DNA from: Herbaspirillum sp. Sphag64
GTDB lineage: Bacteria; Pseudomonadota; Gammaproteobacteria; Burkholderiales; Burkholderiaceae_D
DNA length: 64,000 nt
Direction of reading: 5' to 3'
Assembly (NCBI RefSeq): GCF_014192645.1
Contig: NZ_JACHYE010000001.1
Span: forward strand, 254,350 to 318,349
Part shown: one piece after another, positions 32,636 to 42,196 of the stretch
Position numbering within the stretch: position 1 is the first letter of the stretch
Layout of the letters: each line of letters starts with the position of its first letter
Translations under genes and position numbers: made by a program
The notes under the pieces: model-generated
Databases searched by the model: none
Seen by the model: the letters and a program-made list of their open reading frames with translations, nothing else
What the model was told of the DNA's origin: nothing

Positions 32636-33393
32636 CAGGAAGCCTTTTTTTGCTCTATCAATTGCTCACTGGTCCGTCCAAAGCGCCGCTCACGCTGACG
32701 ATACGATTCAATCGCCTTGTCTAGCTCGGCACCATCAAAATCGGGCCAGTAAGTTTCGGTGAAATACAACTCACTGTAGGCAAGTTGCCACAGTAAAAAA
32801 TTGGAAATGCGCTCTTCGCCACCCGTGCGAATGAACAGATCGGGTTCGGGCGCGTAGGCCATGGCCAAATGCGAAGAAAGTTGCTCTTCAGAAAAATTGC
32901 TTACACCAGGATGCTCTTGCAGCATCTTGCCAACTGCCTGCATGATATCCCAGCGACCACCGTAGTTAGCACAGATGGTCAGCGTCAGACCGGTGTTCCT
33001 TGCGGTCCTCGCCTCGGATGCAGCCACCATCTCCTGCAACTTGCCATCAAATCGACTCAGGTCGCCAACGACACGCAAGCGAATGTTATTAGCGTGCATC
33101 TTGCCGACTTCGCGTTCGAGTGCTGTCATGAAGAGACGCATCAGTAAAGAAACTTCATCAGCCGGACGACGCCAGTTTTCAGAACTGAAGGCGAACAAGG
33201 TGAGGTACTCAATACCACGTACCGTGCAAGCCTCAACGATATCGCGAACCGCTTCGACGCCTTTGACGTGACCAGCCACTCGCGGCATGAACCGTTTGGT
33301 TGCCCACCGCCCATTGCCATCCATAATGATGGCAACGTGACGCGGCACCATCGAGACTTGAGGCACAGACTGAGTTGAGCTTTTGTGTTTCAT
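32635..33393 (-). CDS. uppS: Undecaprenyl diphosphate synthase (cis)
   Basis: Elongates FPP with isopentenyl units to C55-PP, the carrier of peptidoglycan and O-antigen sugars. The 252-residue cis-prenyltransferase has [12 protein letters not shown] (catalytic D25), [28 protein letters not shown] and the late [23 protein letters not shown] motifs. The ATG at 33393 is used; the frame to 33483 is an unlike extension. Part of the frr-uppS-cdsA-dxr run. Confidence 0.97.
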   Translation of the reverse strand: MKHKSSTQSVPQVSMVPRHVAIIMDGNGRWATKRFMPRVAGHVKGVEAVRDIVEACTVRGIEYLTLFAFSSENWRRPADEVSLLMRLFMTALEREVGKMHANNIRLRVVGDLSRFDGKLQEMVAASEARTARNTGLTLTICANYGGRWDIMQAVGKMLQEHPGVSNFSEEQLSSHLAMAYAPEPDLFIRTGGEERISNFLLWQLAYSELYFTETYWPDFDGAELDKAIESYRQRERRFGRTSEQLIEQKKAS

Positions 33394-33494
33394 ACTGTGT
33401 GAAAATCCTGGAAAAATACTGACGCCAACCTGTGTGAGTCGGTTGCAACACGCGCCATGATCGCATAAAGCGCGCCTGAGCAACGACGACGCAA

Positions 33495-34055
33495 CTACAC
33501 GGTCAACACTTCCTTTTCCTTTTCGACAACAAGCCTATCGACTTCAGTGACGAATTTATCGGTCAGCTTTTGAATCTCGTCCTGTCCACGACGCTCTTCA
33601 TCCTCGGAGGCAATCTTGTCCTTGACCAGTTTCTTGAGCGCCTCATTGGCATCGCGGCGAATATTACGGATGGCGATTTTGCAATCTTCAGCTTCACCCT
33701 TAACCAGCTTGACCATTTCCTTGCGCCGCTCTTCTGTCAGCGGCGGTGTCGGCACACGAATCAACTCGCCCTGCGTTGCAGGATTGAGCCCGAGATCGGC
33801 TTCACGAATAGCTTTCTCAATTACAGCCAGCATCTTCTTTTCATAAGGCTGCACGCCGATGGTACGGGCATCGATCAGGGTCAGATTGGCAACTTGCGAC
33901 AGTTGCGTTGGCGAACCGTAATAATCGACCTGTACATGATCGAGAATACCGGTATGCGCGCGTCCGGTACGCACCTTTGCCAAATCTGCGCGCAAAGTCT
34001 CGATCGACTTGCTCATCTTCTGCTCTGTGTTCTTCTTGACGTCAGCAATTGTCAT
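33495..34055 (-). CDS. frr: Ribosome recycling factor
   Basis: Splits post-termination ribosomes with EF-G. The 186-residue protein consists of a three-helix coiled-coil domain and a small beta domain; [35 protein letters not shown] and [32 protein letters not shown] are conserved segments. It is placed between pyrH and uppS as in most proteobacteria. Confidence 0.97.
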   Translation of the reverse strand: MTIADVKKNTEQKMSKSIETLRADLAKVRTGRAHTGILDHVQVDYYGSPTQLSQVANLTLIDARTIGVQPYEKKMLAVIEKAIREADLGLNPATQGELIRVPTPPLTEERRKEMVKLVKGEAEDCKIAIRNIRRDANEALKKLVKDKIASEDEERRGQDEIQKLTDKFVTEVDRLVVEKEKEVLTV

Positions 34056-34097
34056 GCTGCTCTCCTATCTAAAACTGATTGACCACTACTCTGAATT

Positions 34098-34814
34098 TCA
34101 AACATGCACCAAGGTTCCCTCATCCTCACCCAAAATAACACGCTTGAGCGCACCAGGTTTGACGATGGAAAATACCTTGATAGGCAGCTTCTGATCACGA
34201 CACAACGCGAACGCCGTCGCATCCATCACCTGCAGATGCTTGGAGATGGCCTCATCAAAACTGATGGTGCTATAACGGGTTGCAGCAGGGTCTTTCTTGG
34301 GATCTGCGGTGTAGACACCATCGACCTTGGTCGCCTTGAGCACGATCTCGGCTCCGATCTCCGAACCGCGCAATGCTGCGGCGGTATCTGTCGTAAAAAA
34401 TGGATTACCGGTACCGGCTGCAAATACGACAACCTTCCCCTCCTCCAGATACTGCAAAGCCTTGGGGCGGACATAAGGCTCAACAACCTGCTCAATACCA
34501 ATGGCTGACATCACACGTGCCGTCAACCCTGCCTGACGCATCGCATCAGCCAGCGCCAGCGAATTCATCACGGTTGCCAACATACCCATGTAGTCGGCAG
34601 TAGCGCGATCCATGCCTTGGGCTCCAGGCGCTACGCCACGAAAAATATTACCGCCACCGATCACGATGGCCAGTTCAACTCCCAACTGGGAAATCTCGGC
34701 CACATCTGCGACCATGCGCTCGATGGTGGCGCGATTGATGCCATAGGCATCATCACCCATGAGGGCCTCGCCGGAGAGTTTGAGGAGTACGCGCTTATAG
34801 GCTGGTGTCGTCAT
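34098..34814 (-). CDS. pyrH: UMP kinase
   Basis: Hexameric amino-acid-kinase-family enzyme making UDP from UMP. The 238-residue sequence opens [22 protein letters not shown] and contains the [11 protein letters not shown] phosphate-binding loop, [20 protein letters not shown] and the [13 protein letters not shown] segment. Together with tsf, rpsB and frr it forms the conserved translation/nucleotide operon on the minus strand. Confidence 0.97.
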   Translation of the reverse strand: MTTPAYKRVLLKLSGEALMGDDAYGINRATIERMVADVAEISQLGVELAIVIGGGNIFRGVAPGAQGMDRATADYMGMLATVMNSLALADAMRQAGLTARVMSAIGIEQVVEPYVRPKALQYLEEGKVVVFAAGTGNPFFTTDTAAALRGSEIGAEIVLKATKVDGVYTADPKKDPAATRYSTISFDEAISKHLQVMDATAFALCRDQKLPIKVFSIVKPGALKRVILGEDEGTLVHV

Positions 34815-35067
34815 GTGCTTGGCTCCGTATGCTTTCCGATTAACTAAATCTGTGCTTCTTACTCATTTATTGCTGATTTTATTGCTGGATGTGCTTCTGA
34901 TTACACCAACTACCCATACGCCTAAGGCAGCAGCGGCGCCATTTTAAGCTACCACCATCAACCGCTGTCGTAGTACTTACATTTTGAAATACCCAACAAT
35001 GAAAGATCACCATCAGATACTGCTACGATCCAGATGCATATCCCCACCATGACAATCAGCGAGGATT

Positions 35068-35090
35068 AAAAAAACGGGCCTCTCGGCCCG
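35068..35090 (-). terminator. Terminator after tsf
   Basis: CGGGCC (35075-35080) pairs with GGCCCG (35085-35090) around TCTC, followed on the minus strand by a run of seven T. It lies 13 bases after the tsf stop, so pyrH probably has its own promoter in the 250-base gap that follows. Confidence 0.88.
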
Positions 35091-35102
35091 CTTCCTTGTT
35101 TC

Positions 35103-35987
35103 TTACTGCGCTTGCTTTGCCGCAGCAACTTGCGCCGCCACTTCCGCAGCGAAGTCATCTTGCTTCTTCTCAATGCCTTCACCAACCACAAACATGGTGA
35201 ACGCCTTGACTACTGTATTAGCAGCCTTAAGCATCTGTTCCACAGTTTGCTTGTCGTTTTTCACGAAAGACTGATTGAACAACGAAACTTCCTTCAGGTA
35301 CTTCTGCACCGAACCATCGACCATCTTGGCAACGATATCTGCAGGCTTACCGGATTCAGCCGCCTTCAATGCAGCAACCGAACGCTCTTTTTCGATCAGA
35401 TCGGCAGGCACCTGATCCGACGACAAAGCAACAGGCTTCATCGCGGCGATATGCATTGCAACGTCCTTACCAACTTGTTCGTCAGCACCGTCGAACTCAA
35501 CAACGACACCAATACGGGTACCGTGGAGGTAAGACACCAGCTTGCCGGTAGTTTCAAAACGCACGAAACGGCGGATCGACATGTTTTCACCGATACGACC
35601 AACCAGTTCTGTACGCTTTTCTTCAACAGTCTTACCATCCAGTGGCAGTGCTGCCAATGCAGCCAGATCTGCAGGATTCTTTTCTGCGACCAGCTTGGCA
35701 ACTTCGTTGGCCAGAGCGATGAATTCATCATTCTTGGTTACGAAGTCAGTTTCACAGTTAACTTCTACCAGTGCACCAATGCCGCCGGCGATATAAGTTG
35801 CCACCACGCCTTCAGCAGTGATGCGCGAAGAAGCCTTGGAAGCCTTGCTACCCAGCTTGACGCGCAGAATTTCTTCTGCCTTGACCAGATCGCCATCCGC
35901 TTCAGTCAAAGCCTTCTTGCATTCCATCATCGGCGCATCAGTCTTTGCGCGCAGTTCGCCTACCAGTGCTGCGGTAATTGCCGCCAT
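35103..35987 (-). CDS. tsf: Elongation factor Ts
   Basis: Nucleotide-exchange factor for EF-Tu. The 294-residue protein opens with the UBA-like N-terminal domain ([37 protein letters not shown]) containing the family signature and the TDFV residues in [14 protein letters not shown], then the core and coiled-coil domains ([13 protein letters not shown]). Downstream of rpsB, as in E. coli. Confidence 0.97.
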   Translation of the reverse strand: MAAITAALVGELRAKTDAPMMECKKALTEADGDLVKAEEILRVKLGSKASKASSRITAEGVVATYIAGGIGALVEVNCETDFVTKNDEFIALANEVAKLVAEKNPADLAALAALPLDGKTVEEKRTELVGRIGENMSIRRFVRFETTGKLVSYLHGTRIGVVVEFDGADEQVGKDVAMHIAAMKPVALSSDQVPADLIEKERSVAALKAAESGKPADIVAKMVDGSVQKYLKEVSLFNQSFVKNDKQTVEQMLKAANTVVKAFTMFVVGEGIEKKQDDFAAEVAAQVAAAKQAQ

Positions 35988-36061
35988 ATGTTTCTCCTAG
36001 CTAAAGGGATACGCCATCCGGCCCAGAGGCCCCGACAACGCATCGAAATTCGATCAATTTA

Positions 36062-36110
36062 CTCAAAAAAAAGGGGCGAACTGCGCCAAACTCTCGCTGT
36101 TACCCCTTTT
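36062..36110 (-). terminator. Hairpin between rpsB and tsf
   Basis: AAAAGGGG (36069-36076) pairs with CCCCTTTT (36103-36110); an inner GGCG/CGCC stem lies at 36075-36087. On the minus strand it is followed by eight T. It can attenuate transcription from rpsB into tsf, which are expressed at different levels. Confidence 0.65.
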
Positions 36111-36154
36111 CATTACTATCGACAGAATCATCTGCCGACGGCTTCGCGGGCTAG

Positions 36155-36901
36155 TTAAGCCTGCTCGCTGACCTCGACGAATTCGTCGCCGCCCTTAATG
36201 GCTTCAACGACTTCGTTGACTGCATTGGCACGACCTTCCAGGATCGCATCAGCAACACCGCGCGCATACAGAGCAATTGCTTTGGCCGAGTCATCGTTAC
36301 CTGGAATAACGTAAGTCACGCCTTCTGGTGAGTGGTTGGTATCAACCACACCAATGACTGGGATACCCAGCTTGGCTGCTTCTGTGATCGCGCCCTTGTG
36401 GTAGCCAACGTCGATCACAAAGATCGCGTCAGGAATGCCACCCATATCCTTAATACCGCCGATAGCCTTTTGCAGCTTTTCTTGCTCGCGGGAGAACAGC
36501 AGCGCTTCTTTCTTGCTCAGCTTTTCGTTGGAACCGTCAGCAATAGCCGCTTCCATATCCTTCAGACGCTTGATCGATGTCTTGATGGTCTTGAAGTTGG
36601 TCAGCATGCCGCCCAACCAGCGTTGATCAACGTAAGGAACACCAGCACGTTGCGCTTCTGCAGCGACGATTTCACGTGCTTGACGCTTGGTACCGACAAA
36701 CAGGATGGTGCCGCGGTTAGAGGACAGTTGGCGCACATACTTCAGCGCTTCCTGATACATACCCAGGGTTTTTTCCAGATTGACGATATGAATCTTGTTG
36801 CGATGACCGAAGATAAACGGAGCCATCTTTGGGTTCCAGAAGCGGGTTTGGTGACCAAAGTGGACACCTGCCTCCAGCATTTCGCGCATTGTTACGGACA
36901 T
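36155..36901 (-). CDS. rpsB: 30S ribosomal protein S2
   Basis: A 248-residue S2 protein with the family segments [70 protein letters not shown] and [24 protein letters not shown]. The ATG at 36901 follows GGAGAAAA-type spacing; an in-frame reading through to 36988 is leader sequence. It heads the rpsB-tsf unit and is divergent from map. Confidence 0.98.
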   Translation of the reverse strand: MSVTMREMLEAGVHFGHQTRFWNPKMAPFIFGHRNKIHIVNLEKTLGMYQEALKYVRQLSSNRGTILFVGTKRQAREIVAAEAQRAGVPYVDQRWLGGMLTNFKTIKTSIKRLKDMEAAIADGSNEKLSKKEALLFSREQEKLQKAIGGIKDMGGIPDAIFVIDVGYHKGAITEAAKLGIPVIGVVDTNHSPEGVTYVIPGNDDSAKAIALYARGVADAILEGRANAVNEVVEAIKGGDEFVEVSEQA

Positions 36902-37089
36902 AATTTTCTCCAGGGTTAGGTCTGGAACCCATTCGGTCATCCAAGCAATTTGCCTGAACACCCTTTGGCGAATGGATTCGCGTTTCACTAATAATTAATT
37001 AAACTTCAACATTTCCAAACATCAACAACAGTACGAGATAACAGCACTGCTACCAATATTTCAACCCGATCAAATCAAGTTAGCCGTGC

Positions 37090-37118
37090 ATTGTACCTGA
37101 TCCGAAGAATCCATTCAA
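37090..37118 (-). promoter_or_regulatory. rpsB: rpsB promoter
   Basis: On the minus strand a -35 TTGAAT (37113-37118) and -10 TACAAT (37090-37095) are 17 bases apart. The transcript would start near 37083, giving a leader of about 180 bases before the rpsB ATG, long enough for S2 feedback control. Confidence 0.75.
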
Positions 37119-37164
37119 GCACCGAAAGCATTGTTTTTATTGACTTTTAGCCCCTCACGGCAGA

Positions 37165-37203
37165 GCAGGGCGCCCGACAGAACCGCCCTGCCTCGTCTAT
37201 AAT
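37165..37203 (+). promoter_or_regulatory. map: map promoter with palindrome over the -35
   Basis: A perfect TATAAT (37198-37203) with a weak CCGACA -35 (37174-37179, 18-base spacer). The -35 lies in the loop of a perfect inverted repeat GCAGGGCG (37165-37172) / CGCCCTGC (37184-37191), which could be an operator. Confidence 0.6.
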
Positions 37204-37241
37204 CGTTACTTAATCATTACTTAGCGAACAAAGATAATTTT

Positions 37242-38075
37242 ATGAGTTCCATCTCGATTAAAACCGCAGAAGATATCGAAGGCATGCGCGTTGCCGGCAA
37301 ATTAGCGGCAGAAGTACTTGACTACATCGCCCCCTTTGTCAAGGCAGGAACAACCACTGGCGAACTTGATCGCCTGTGCCACGAGTACATGGTAAACGTA
37401 CAGGGCACCATTCCTGCCCCGCTCAATTATTGCCCACCCGGCTACACGCCTTATCCAAAGGCTATTTGCACGTCACTCAACGACATCATCTGCCATGGCA
37501 TCCCGGGCGATAAAGTCATGAAAAATGGCGACGTACTCAACATTGACATCACCGTCATCAAAAATGGTTATCACGGTGACACCAGCCGCATGTTCTACAT
37601 CGGTGAACCATCGATTCTGGCGCGTCGCCTGACCGAGATCACTTACGAATGCATGTGGCTGGGCATCTCCAAAATCAAACCCGGCGCACATCTTGGCGAC
37701 ATTGGCCACGTCATTCAGCAACATGCCGAAAAAGCTGGCTACAGCGTGGTACGTGAGTTCTGCGGCCACGGCATCGGCACCGTGTTCCATGAAGAGCCGC
37801 AAGTACTGCATTATGGCCGTCCAGGCACATTGGAAAAGCTGGAAGCGGGCATGATTTTCACGGTTGAACCAATGATCAATGCTGGTCGTCGTGAAATTCG
37901 CGAAATGGGTGATGGCTGGACCATCAAGACCAAGGATCGAAGCCTGTCGGCACAATGGGAACACACCGTTCTGGTGACAGAATCCGGCTTTGAAGTACTC
38001 ACCGTGTCGCCGGGCATGCCAGCACCACCTGCATTCATCGCTGCTGCATCCCAAGCTGCAACCACCCCGGCCTAA
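37242..38075 (+). CDS. map: Methionine aminopeptidase, type I
   Basis: Removes the N-terminal Met from nascent proteins, acting after peptide deformylase. The 277-residue pita-bread-fold enzyme has the five metal ligands in DVLNIDITVIKNGYHGDTSRM (two Asp), GHGIGTVFHEEP (His), IFTVEPMIN (Glu) and QWEHTVLVT (Glu). Divergent from rpsB, and followed by glnD, the same order as E. coli. Confidence 0.97.
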   Translation: MSSISIKTAEDIEGMRVAGKLAAEVLDYIAPFVKAGTTTGELDRLCHEYMVNVQGTIPAPLNYCPPGYTPYPKAICTSLNDIICHGIPGDKVMKNGDVLNIDITVIKNGYHGDTSRMFYIGEPSILARRLTEITYECMWLGISKIKPGAHLGDIGHVIQQHAEKAGYSVVREFCGHGIGTVFHEEPQVLHYGRPGTLEKLEAGMIFTVEPMINAGRREIREMGDGWTIKTKDRSLSAQWEHTVLVTESGFEVLTVSPGMPAPPAFIAAASQAATTPA

Positions 38076-38109
38076 TCGATCACCCGATTCCCTGAATGCC
38101 TTCGCGCCT

Positions 38110-40662
38110 ATGCCTAGCCTTGCCATTACGCTAAAAAAACAAATCAAAGCTTCTCATCAGGAGGCAATCAGTTCCTTTCAGCAAGATGGCAAGCCGGAAG
38201 CGCTGCTTACCCAGTTGCGCCGAAATGTCGATGCGGCACTGACGCAAGCCTGGGAGCAACAAGGGATGCCGCCTGGGATAGGGTTGATCGCCGTCGGTGG
38301 CTACGGGCGTGGAGAATTATTCCCACACTCGGACGTAGACGTACTGATTCTGCTCGACAACACACCAGATGCAGCGCTGCAGGAAAAGCTGGAAGCGCTG
38401 GTACAACTGTTCTGGGACATGGGTCTGGAAATCGGTCACAGCATTCGCACCATCGACGAATGCCTTGCAGAATCAGCCGCCGACATCACAGTACAAACCA
38501 GCTTGCTGGAAGCACGTCTGGTGACGGGCAACAAGCAACTATTCCAATTGTTGCAGGCAAAATTCCAGTCTGCGATGGACCCGCGCGCCTTCTTTCAGGC
38601 GAAGCTGCTTGAGCTGCGCCAGCGCCATGTCAAATACGAAGATACCCCTTACAGCCTGGAACCGAACTGCAAGGAAAGTCCCGGCGGACTGCGTGATCTG
38701 CAAGTCATACTTTGGGTTGCCAAGGCAGCAGGCCTCGGCGAATCCTGGAGCAAACTAGCCCAACACGGCTTGATTACCTCCACCGAAGCACGCCAACTGA
38801 CGCAGAAGGAGCGTGCTTTCAAGGATATTCGGATTCGACTGCATATTTTGAGTAACCGCCGCGAAGATCGACTAGTGTTCGATATCCAGACCGTTGTCGC
38901 CGAGAGTTTTGGTTTCAAGAGCAACGACACACGACGCGCCAGTGAATATCTGATGCAGCGTTACTACTGGGCTGCCAAAGCGGTTACACAACTCAACACG
39001 ATTCTGTTGCAGAACATTGAGGCCCAGTTATTTCCGCAGGAGCTGGTTCCACAAAAGATCAATGATCGCTTCAATGAACTGAACGGCTTTCTCGACATCG
39101 CCCACGACCTGGTATTCGAAGAAACCCCCTCTGCAATGCTGGAAGTCTTCCTGATCCTGGCGCAGCGCCCGGAGCTCAAGGATATGTCGGCGCGCACCCG
39201 GCGCGCTTTATGGCATGCACGCTTCAAGATCGATAATGCCTTCCGGCGCGATCCCGCCAATCACGCACTGTTCGTACAGATTCTGCAAAGCAAACGCGGC
39301 ATCACGCACGCCTTGCGCAGCATGAACCAAACTAGCGTGCTAGGGCGCTACCTGCCAAATTTCCGACGGATTGTCGGACAGATGCAGCATGATTTATTTC
39401 ATGTCTACACGGTCGATCAGCATATCCTCATGGTGGTACGCAATGTGCGACGCTTTACCATGAGCGAGCATGCCCATGAATACCCGTTTTGCAGCCAGCT
39501 CATGGCCAACTTTGCCCAGCCATGGATTCTCTATGTCGCGGCGCTATTCCATGACATCGCCAAAGGCCGCGGCGGTGACCACTCCAAACTCGGCATGACC
39601 GACGCACGGGCGTTCTGCGAGCAGCACGGTCTATCGGAAGAAAATACCGAACTGGCAGTGTTCCTGGTAGAGCATCATCTGACCATGTCACAGGTCGCAC
39701 AAAAGCAGGACCTTTCAGATCCGGATGTGATTTTGCAGTTTGCCCGCACCGTCAAGGACGAACGCCATCTGACTGCGCTGTATCTGCTGACAGTAGCCGA
39801 TATCCGCGGCACCAGCCCGAAAGTCTGGAACGCCTGGAAAGGCAAGCTACTGGAAGACCTCTATCGCATGACTTTGCGTGTGCTGGGTGGAGAGGCACCA
39901 TCACCAGACCGCGAGCTCAAGAACACCCAGGAAGAAGTTCTCAAGACTCTACGCCTGTACGGCTTACCCAACGATGCGCACGAACAGTTCTGGCGGCAAC
40001 TCGATGTATCCTACTTCTTGCGACTGGATGCCTCCGACATCGCCTGGCAGACACGCTCGTTCTACGACAAGATTGCCAGTACTGTCCCAGTTGTGAAGTG
40101 CCGTCTGGCACCGATTGGCGAAGGCGTTCAGGTGGCTGTCTACACGCCTGACCGGCCTGATTTGTTCGCCCGTATCTGCAGCTATTTTGATGAAAAGAAT
40201 TTCAGCATTCTTGATGCCAAAATTCATACCACCAAGACCAATTACGCACTTGATGTCTTTCTGATTAGCGCTCCCGTTTTTGCAAAAAATTATCGTGACA
40301 TCATCAATCTGATTGAACACGAACTCGCACAAGTATTACAGTCTGACAGCCCTCTGCCGGCCCCCGTCAGAAGTCGCTTGTCACGACTATCGCGAACCTT
40401 CCCTATCAATCCGTCTGTCGACCTGCGCCCCGATGAACGCGGTCAGTATTACCTGCTATCGGTCTCCGCCAATGATCGCAATGGGCTGCTCTACACGATC
40501 TCGAACATCCTCGCGCAATACAAGATCAACCTGCATACCGCCAAAGTCATGACACTTGGCGAACGGGTAGAAGACGTTTTCCTGGTTGATGGAGCGGCAT
40601 TGAATCATCCACGCAATCAAATCATGCTGGAAACCGATTTGCTCAAGGCGTTACGGATCTGA
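38110..40662 (+). CDS. glnD: PII uridylyltransferase/uridylyl-removing enzyme GlnD
   Basis: Sensor of glutamine that uridylylates and deuridylylates PII proteins (GlnB/GlnK) to control nitrogen assimilation. The 850-residue protein has a nucleotidyltransferase domain with VGGYGRGELFPHSDVDVLIL, a GlnD-type linker domain, an HD domain with HDIAKGRGGDHS near residue 480, and two C-terminal ACT domains (VAVYTPDRPDLFARICSYF and LLSVSANDRNGLLYTISNIL). The ATG at 38110 follows map by 34 bases; the frame reads further into map without meaning. Confidence 0.97.
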   Translation: MPSLAITLKKQIKASHQEAISSFQQDGKPEALLTQLRRNVDAALTQAWEQQGMPPGIGLIAVGGYGRGELFPHSDVDVLILLDNTPDAALQEKLEALVQLFWDMGLEIGHSIRTIDECLAESAADITVQTSLLEARLVTGNKQLFQLLQAKFQSAMDPRAFFQAKLLELRQRHVKYEDTPYSLEPNCKESPGGLRDLQVILWVAKAAGLGESWSKLAQHGLITSTEARQLTQKERAFKDIRIRLHILSNRREDRLVFDIQTVVAESFGFKSNDTRRASEYLMQRYYWAAKAVTQLNTILLQNIEAQLFPQELVPQKINDRFNELNGFLDIAHDLVFEETPSAMLEVFLILAQRPELKDMSARTRRALWHARFKIDNAFRRDPANHALFVQILQSKRGITHALRSMNQTSVLGRYLPNFRRIVGQMQHDLFHVYTVDQHILMVVRNVRRFTMSEHAHEYPFCSQLMANFAQPWILYVAALFHDIAKGRGGDHSKLGMTDARAFCEQHGLSEENTELAVFLVEHHLTMSQVAQKQDLSDPDVILQFARTVKDERHLTALYLLTVADIRGTSPKVWNAWKGKLLEDLYRMTLRVLGGEAPSPDRELKNTQEEVLKTLRLYGLPNDAHEQFWRQLDVSYFLRLDASDIAWQTRSFYDKIASTVPVVKCRLAPIGEGVQVAVYTPDRPDLFARICSYFDEKNFSILDAKIHTTKTNYALDVFLISAPVFAKNYRDIINLIEHELAQVLQSDSPLPAPVRSRLSRLSRTFPINPSVDLRPDERGQYYLLSVSANDRNGLLYTISNILAQYKINLHTAKVMTLGERVEDVFLVDGAALNHPRNQIMLETDLLKALRI

Positions 40663-40764
40663 CAGGCAAACCAACGACTGCGCCGAGCGACTTACCGAAC
40701 ACTGATGGACAGTGCAGTTTCATGCATTGTCCGATTGCTTAACCTGATTTTGATTTTAATTACC

Positions 40765-41511
40765 ATGACTGAACCAGTACGCCTATCCAAACGCATGTCA
40801 GAACTCGGCTTATGCTCGCGCCGGGAAGCCGACGAATGGATAGAAAAAGGCTGGGTACGCGTCGACGGCAAAGTCGTCTCCGTACTCGGCACCAAGGTGC
40901 TTCCAGATCAACGCATCAGCGTAGAACGTCAAGCCGCTGCCGAACAATCAAAACGCGTTACCATCCTGATCAACAAGCCCGTTGGCTACGTTAGCGGCCA
41001 AGCAGAAGATGGCTACAAGCCCGCAGTCGCGCTGGTCGAAGCCGCCACCCGCTGGAAAGACGACCGGGTAGACACCCAGTTTCATCCAACGCAATTACGT
41101 AGCCTGGTTCCAGCTGGACGACTCGATATTGACTCGGTCGGTTTGCTGGTGCTGACGCAAGATGGCCGCATCGCCAAACAACTGATCGGCGAAGACTCCA
41201 GTGTCGACAAGGAGTATCTGGTACGAGTCCAATACAGCAAACCAGGCCGGTTGCCCGAGAGTGATCTCAGACGTCTGAACTTTGGCCTGTCACTCGATGG
41301 CAAGGCACTCAAACCTGCCAAAGTTGTATGGCAAAACGAGGATCAGCTCAGCTTCACCTTGCGTGAAGGGAAAAAGCGACAGATTCGACGCATGTGTGAA
41401 TTGGTGGGATTAAAGGTCGTCGGACTCAAACGAGTCCGGATCGGCGGCGTCAAGCTGGGAGATTTACCTCCTGGACAATGGCGCTATCTGCGCCCGGATG
41501 AACAGTTTTAA
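40765..41511 (+). CDS. rluF: RluF-like 23S rRNA pseudouridine synthase (RsuA family)
   Basis: A 248-residue RsuA/RluB/E/F-family enzyme: an S4-like RNA-binding domain (VRLSKRMSELGLCSRREADEWIEKGWVRVDG) then the catalytic domain with D121 in LVPAGRLDIDSVGLLVLTQDG, and KEYLVRVQ, EGKKRQIRRMCELVGLKVVGLKRVRIG. The GYVSGQAEDGYKP and LRSLVPAG features resemble RluF (U2604) more than RsuA. The ATG at 40765 (MTEPVRLSKRM) is used. Substrate site is inferred. Confidence 0.85.
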   Translation: MTEPVRLSKRMSELGLCSRREADEWIEKGWVRVDGKVVSVLGTKVLPDQRISVERQAAAEQSKRVTILINKPVGYVSGQAEDGYKPAVALVEAATRWKDDRVDTQFHPTQLRSLVPAGRLDIDSVGLLVLTQDGRIAKQLIGEDSSVDKEYLVRVQYSKPGRLPESDLRRLNFGLSLDGKALKPAKVVWQNEDQLSFTLREGKKRQIRRMCELVGLKVVGLKRVRIGGVKLGDLPPGQWRYLRPDEQF

Positions 41512-41641
41512 GCAACGTACGTCAGGATTGATTTCAATGGCCTGACCGTTGCCAGCACGTTGCATGGGTATATTGATGTCAGATCTCGCCCTGACATCAG
41601 CCAATGCCAAAAGCGACTTGTTCAAGATACTCGCCAGAAGC

Positions 41642-41669
41642 AAAAAACCGCCAGAGCAGGCGGTTTTTT
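41642..41669 (+). terminator. Bidirectional terminator between rluF-like gene and DUF1854 gene
   Basis: AAAAAACCGCC (41642-41652) pairs perfectly with GGCGGTTTTTT (41659-41669) around a 6-base loop; T-runs on both strands serve the two convergent genes. Confidence 0.92.
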
Positions 41670-41705
41670 AGTTCCACTCAAACAGAGGAGTAACACAACG
41701 ATCGA

Positions 41706-42194
41706 TTACAAAAAGCGATCCAAAATCTTCCGGCTATGCTTGTCCAGCGACTTGATATCCCGAATGATGAACTGAATTCCATGACTATCGGCGATCAGCA
41801 AAGCTGTCCCGGGCAGGCGACGAATATCTTCCTCCCCTTTGAGCGTAAACGATGTCTCTCCGCGGTTGGTATCCACCTCCCAGACGGTAGGCGTGGCAAA
41901 ACTGGACACCCGCCGGATACGGTTGATTTCCGGCATGAACTCGCGATTAGCCAACTCCCGCTCGATCACAGTACGAACTGTTGGCGAAACATCTGACCAT
42001 TGCTCGATCCACGCCAATTCAACTCCATCGGCACTCACCAACGCAATTCCCTCATCGGGCGCACCAATCGGGAAGGCACGCACTGGAATTGCGCCCTCAT
42101 GCACAACACCATCTTCGCCGATAAACACCAGACGACCAAAGTCGTTATACCGTAATTCAAAATACTGCATCACTGCTGTGCCCTCATCGGCCAT
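41706..42194 (-). CDS. DUF1854 protein associated with cyanophycin locus
   Basis: A 162-residue DUF1854 protein: YFELRYNDFGRLVFIGEDGVVHEGAIPVRAFPIGAPDEGIALVSADGVELAWIE, then NREFMPEINRIRRVSSFATPTVWEVDTNRGETSFTLKGEEDIRRLPGTALLIADSHGIQFIIRD. All-beta, soluble, function unknown. The family is known to travel with cyanophycin synthetases and the adjacent ABC transporter. The ATG at 42194 has GGAG 7 bases upstream, set inside the 3' end of the ABC gene; a GTG at 42200 overlaps the ABC stop. Coupled expression with the transporter is likely. Confidence 0.85.
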   Translation of the reverse strand: MADEGTAVMQYFELRYNDFGRLVFIGEDGVVHEGAIPVRAFPIGAPDEGIALVSADGVELAWIEQWSDVSPTVRTVIERELANREFMPEINRIRRVSSFATPTVWEVDTNRGETSFTLKGEEDIRRLPGTALLIADSHGIQFIIRDIKSLDKHSRKILDRFL

Positions 42195-42196
42195 GA

